Position numbers and translations under genes: made by a program | Shown: one piece after another, positions 63,520-64,000 of the stretch | Position numbering within the stretch: position 1 is the first letter of the stretch | Layout of the letters: the number at the start of each line of letters is the position of its first letter | The notes under the pieces: generated by a model | What the model was told of the DNA's origin: nothing | Seen by the model: the letters and a program-made list of their open reading frames with translations, nothing else | Databases searched by the model: none | NCBI RefSeq assembly: GCF_020026925.1 | Contig: NZ_JAIQDW010000005.1 | Location: 62,001-126,000, forward strand | DNA from: Flavobacterium hibisci | GTDB taxonomy: Bacteria; Bacteroidota; Bacteroidia; Flavobacteriales; Flavobacteriaceae | Reading direction: 5' to 3' | Length of the DNA stretch: 64,000 bases

Positions 63520-64000
63520 ATGAAAAAAATTCTTTTTTCCGCCGTTACAGCTCTTATGCTGTTTTCTTGTCAAAATGATAAGACAGAATCTTCAGATCCT
63601 GATTTAAATGTAGCTTCAAGACGTGGTTGTGCATCCCAAGAAGTTTTAGAAGAACAATTAAAAGCGAACCCGGCATTAGCTCTTAAAATGAATGAGATCG
63701 AAGCTTTTACAGCTAAACATTCCTTGGATAAATTTACAGGTCGATTAGTAAACGGTAAAATCGAAATTCCTGTAGTAGTAAATGTATTATACAGAACTAC
63801 TGCACAGAACATTTCTGATGCACAGATTCAATCGCAAATTGATGTCCTGAACAAAGACTTTAATGCGCTAAATTCAGATTATAATAATGTCCCGGCACTC
63901 TTTTCGGGTGTAAAAGCGAATATCGGGATTACATTTGTTTTAGATCAGGTCATTAGAAAATCTACAACAAAAACTTCCTGGGGTACAAATGACGCCATGA
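63520..64000 (+). CDS. Pappalysin/M43-type zinc metalloprotease lipoprotein, N-terminal part (3-prime truncated)
   Basis: 160 codons are in the window. The signal sequence MKKILFSAVTALMLFSC gives a lipoprotein cysteine at residue 17. The mature part, RRGCASQEVLEEQLKANPALALKMNEIEAFTAKH and IEIPVVVNVLYRTTAQNISDAQIQSQIDVLNKDFNALNSDYNNVP, then KANIGITFVLDQ, matches the start of M43 (cytophagalysin-like) metalloproteases; the zinc HExxH lies beyond the edge and cannot be confirmed. Many such proteins are secreted by the type IX system. It is preceded by 156 non-coding bases and stands apart from the tsaD group. Confidence 0.85.
   Translation, partial: MKKILFSAVTALMLFSCQNDKTESSDPDLNVASRRGCASQEVLEEQLKANPALALKMNEIEAFTAKHSLDKFTGRLVNGKIEIPVVVNVLYRTTAQNISDAQIQSQIDVLNKDFNALNSDYNNVPALFSGVKANIGITFVLDQVIRKSTTKTSWGTNDAM

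Overview
The window is a stretch of a low-GC Bacteroidota chromosome, almost certainly a Flavobacterium species. The evidence is the type IX secretion (T9SS) / gliding-type cassette at the left edge, SusC/SusD proteins, bacillithiol synthesis (BshA), a PyrR-type pyr operon, A-rich start regions without Shine-Dalgarno motifs, and many promoters of the Bacteroidota form TTG-N19..22-TAnnTTTG. No phage, integrase, transposase, CRISPR array, rRNA or tRNA was seen. The only RNA gene recognised is the small SRP RNA, on the minus strand near 31.4 kb.

Layout. 1-3.5 kb: 3-prime end of a large T9SS type-B-sorted surface protein, then a PorP/SprF-family barrel and a PorE-like TPR/propeller/OmpA lipid-less periplasmic linker. 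3.6-10 kb, minus strand: CAP-domain lipoprotein, pdxH, rnz, a pyr gene group (pyrR, a DUF6891-like gene, pyrB) and a DUF418 membrane protein. 10-11.5 kb: a degenerate region with a decayed RibD/DHFR-like pseudogene, a small membrane protein, a REP-like hairpin element and an easily missed 56-residue lipoprotein. 11.5-15 kb: a YbiT-like ABC-F protein, a TlpA-like thioredoxin and a DUF3592-like protein. 15.2-29.2 kb: a chitin/N-acetylglucosamine utilisation locus. 29.3-36 kb: transaldolase, SDR, SRP RNA, glutaminyl cyclase and hutI/hutG. 36-44.6 kb: DEAD-box helicase, symporter, aroC, LpxH-like phosphoesterase, bshA and small proteins. 44.6-51.7 kb: HdrBC-like Fe-S pair, MCE/MlaD protein, amidase and LptD. 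51.7-55.5 kb: ridA, mgsA, GlcNAc-kinase-like, gapA, pfkA. 55.8-64 kb: TamB, tsaD, rsmE, DUF4159, a SpoU methyltransferase and the start of an M43-type metalloprotease.

How the genes work together. The chitin/GlcNAc locus joins outer-membrane import (SusC/SusD), surface or periplasmic cleavage (GH18 lipoprotein, GH20), inner-membrane uptake (FucP/NagP-type MFS), catabolism (NagB fused to a PIG-L deacetylase domain) and a divergent LytS/LytTR two-component system. The strongest new observation is that the susC and nagB promoters share a block of about 95 bp: a -7 box, two GTTnGTwTAAA direct repeats 21 bp apart, and an upstream TTATTGA element, all at identical spacing. The 21-bp period is what LytTR regulators bind, so the adjacent response regulator is the natural candidate to bind it.

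The intergenic regions carry several families of stem-forming repeats that look dispersed in this lineage: A/T-rich word repeats with periodic A/T mismatches, a GGGCGTGA...TCACGC element, and a REP-like cluster. These and the LytTR-like boxes are the items most worth checking.
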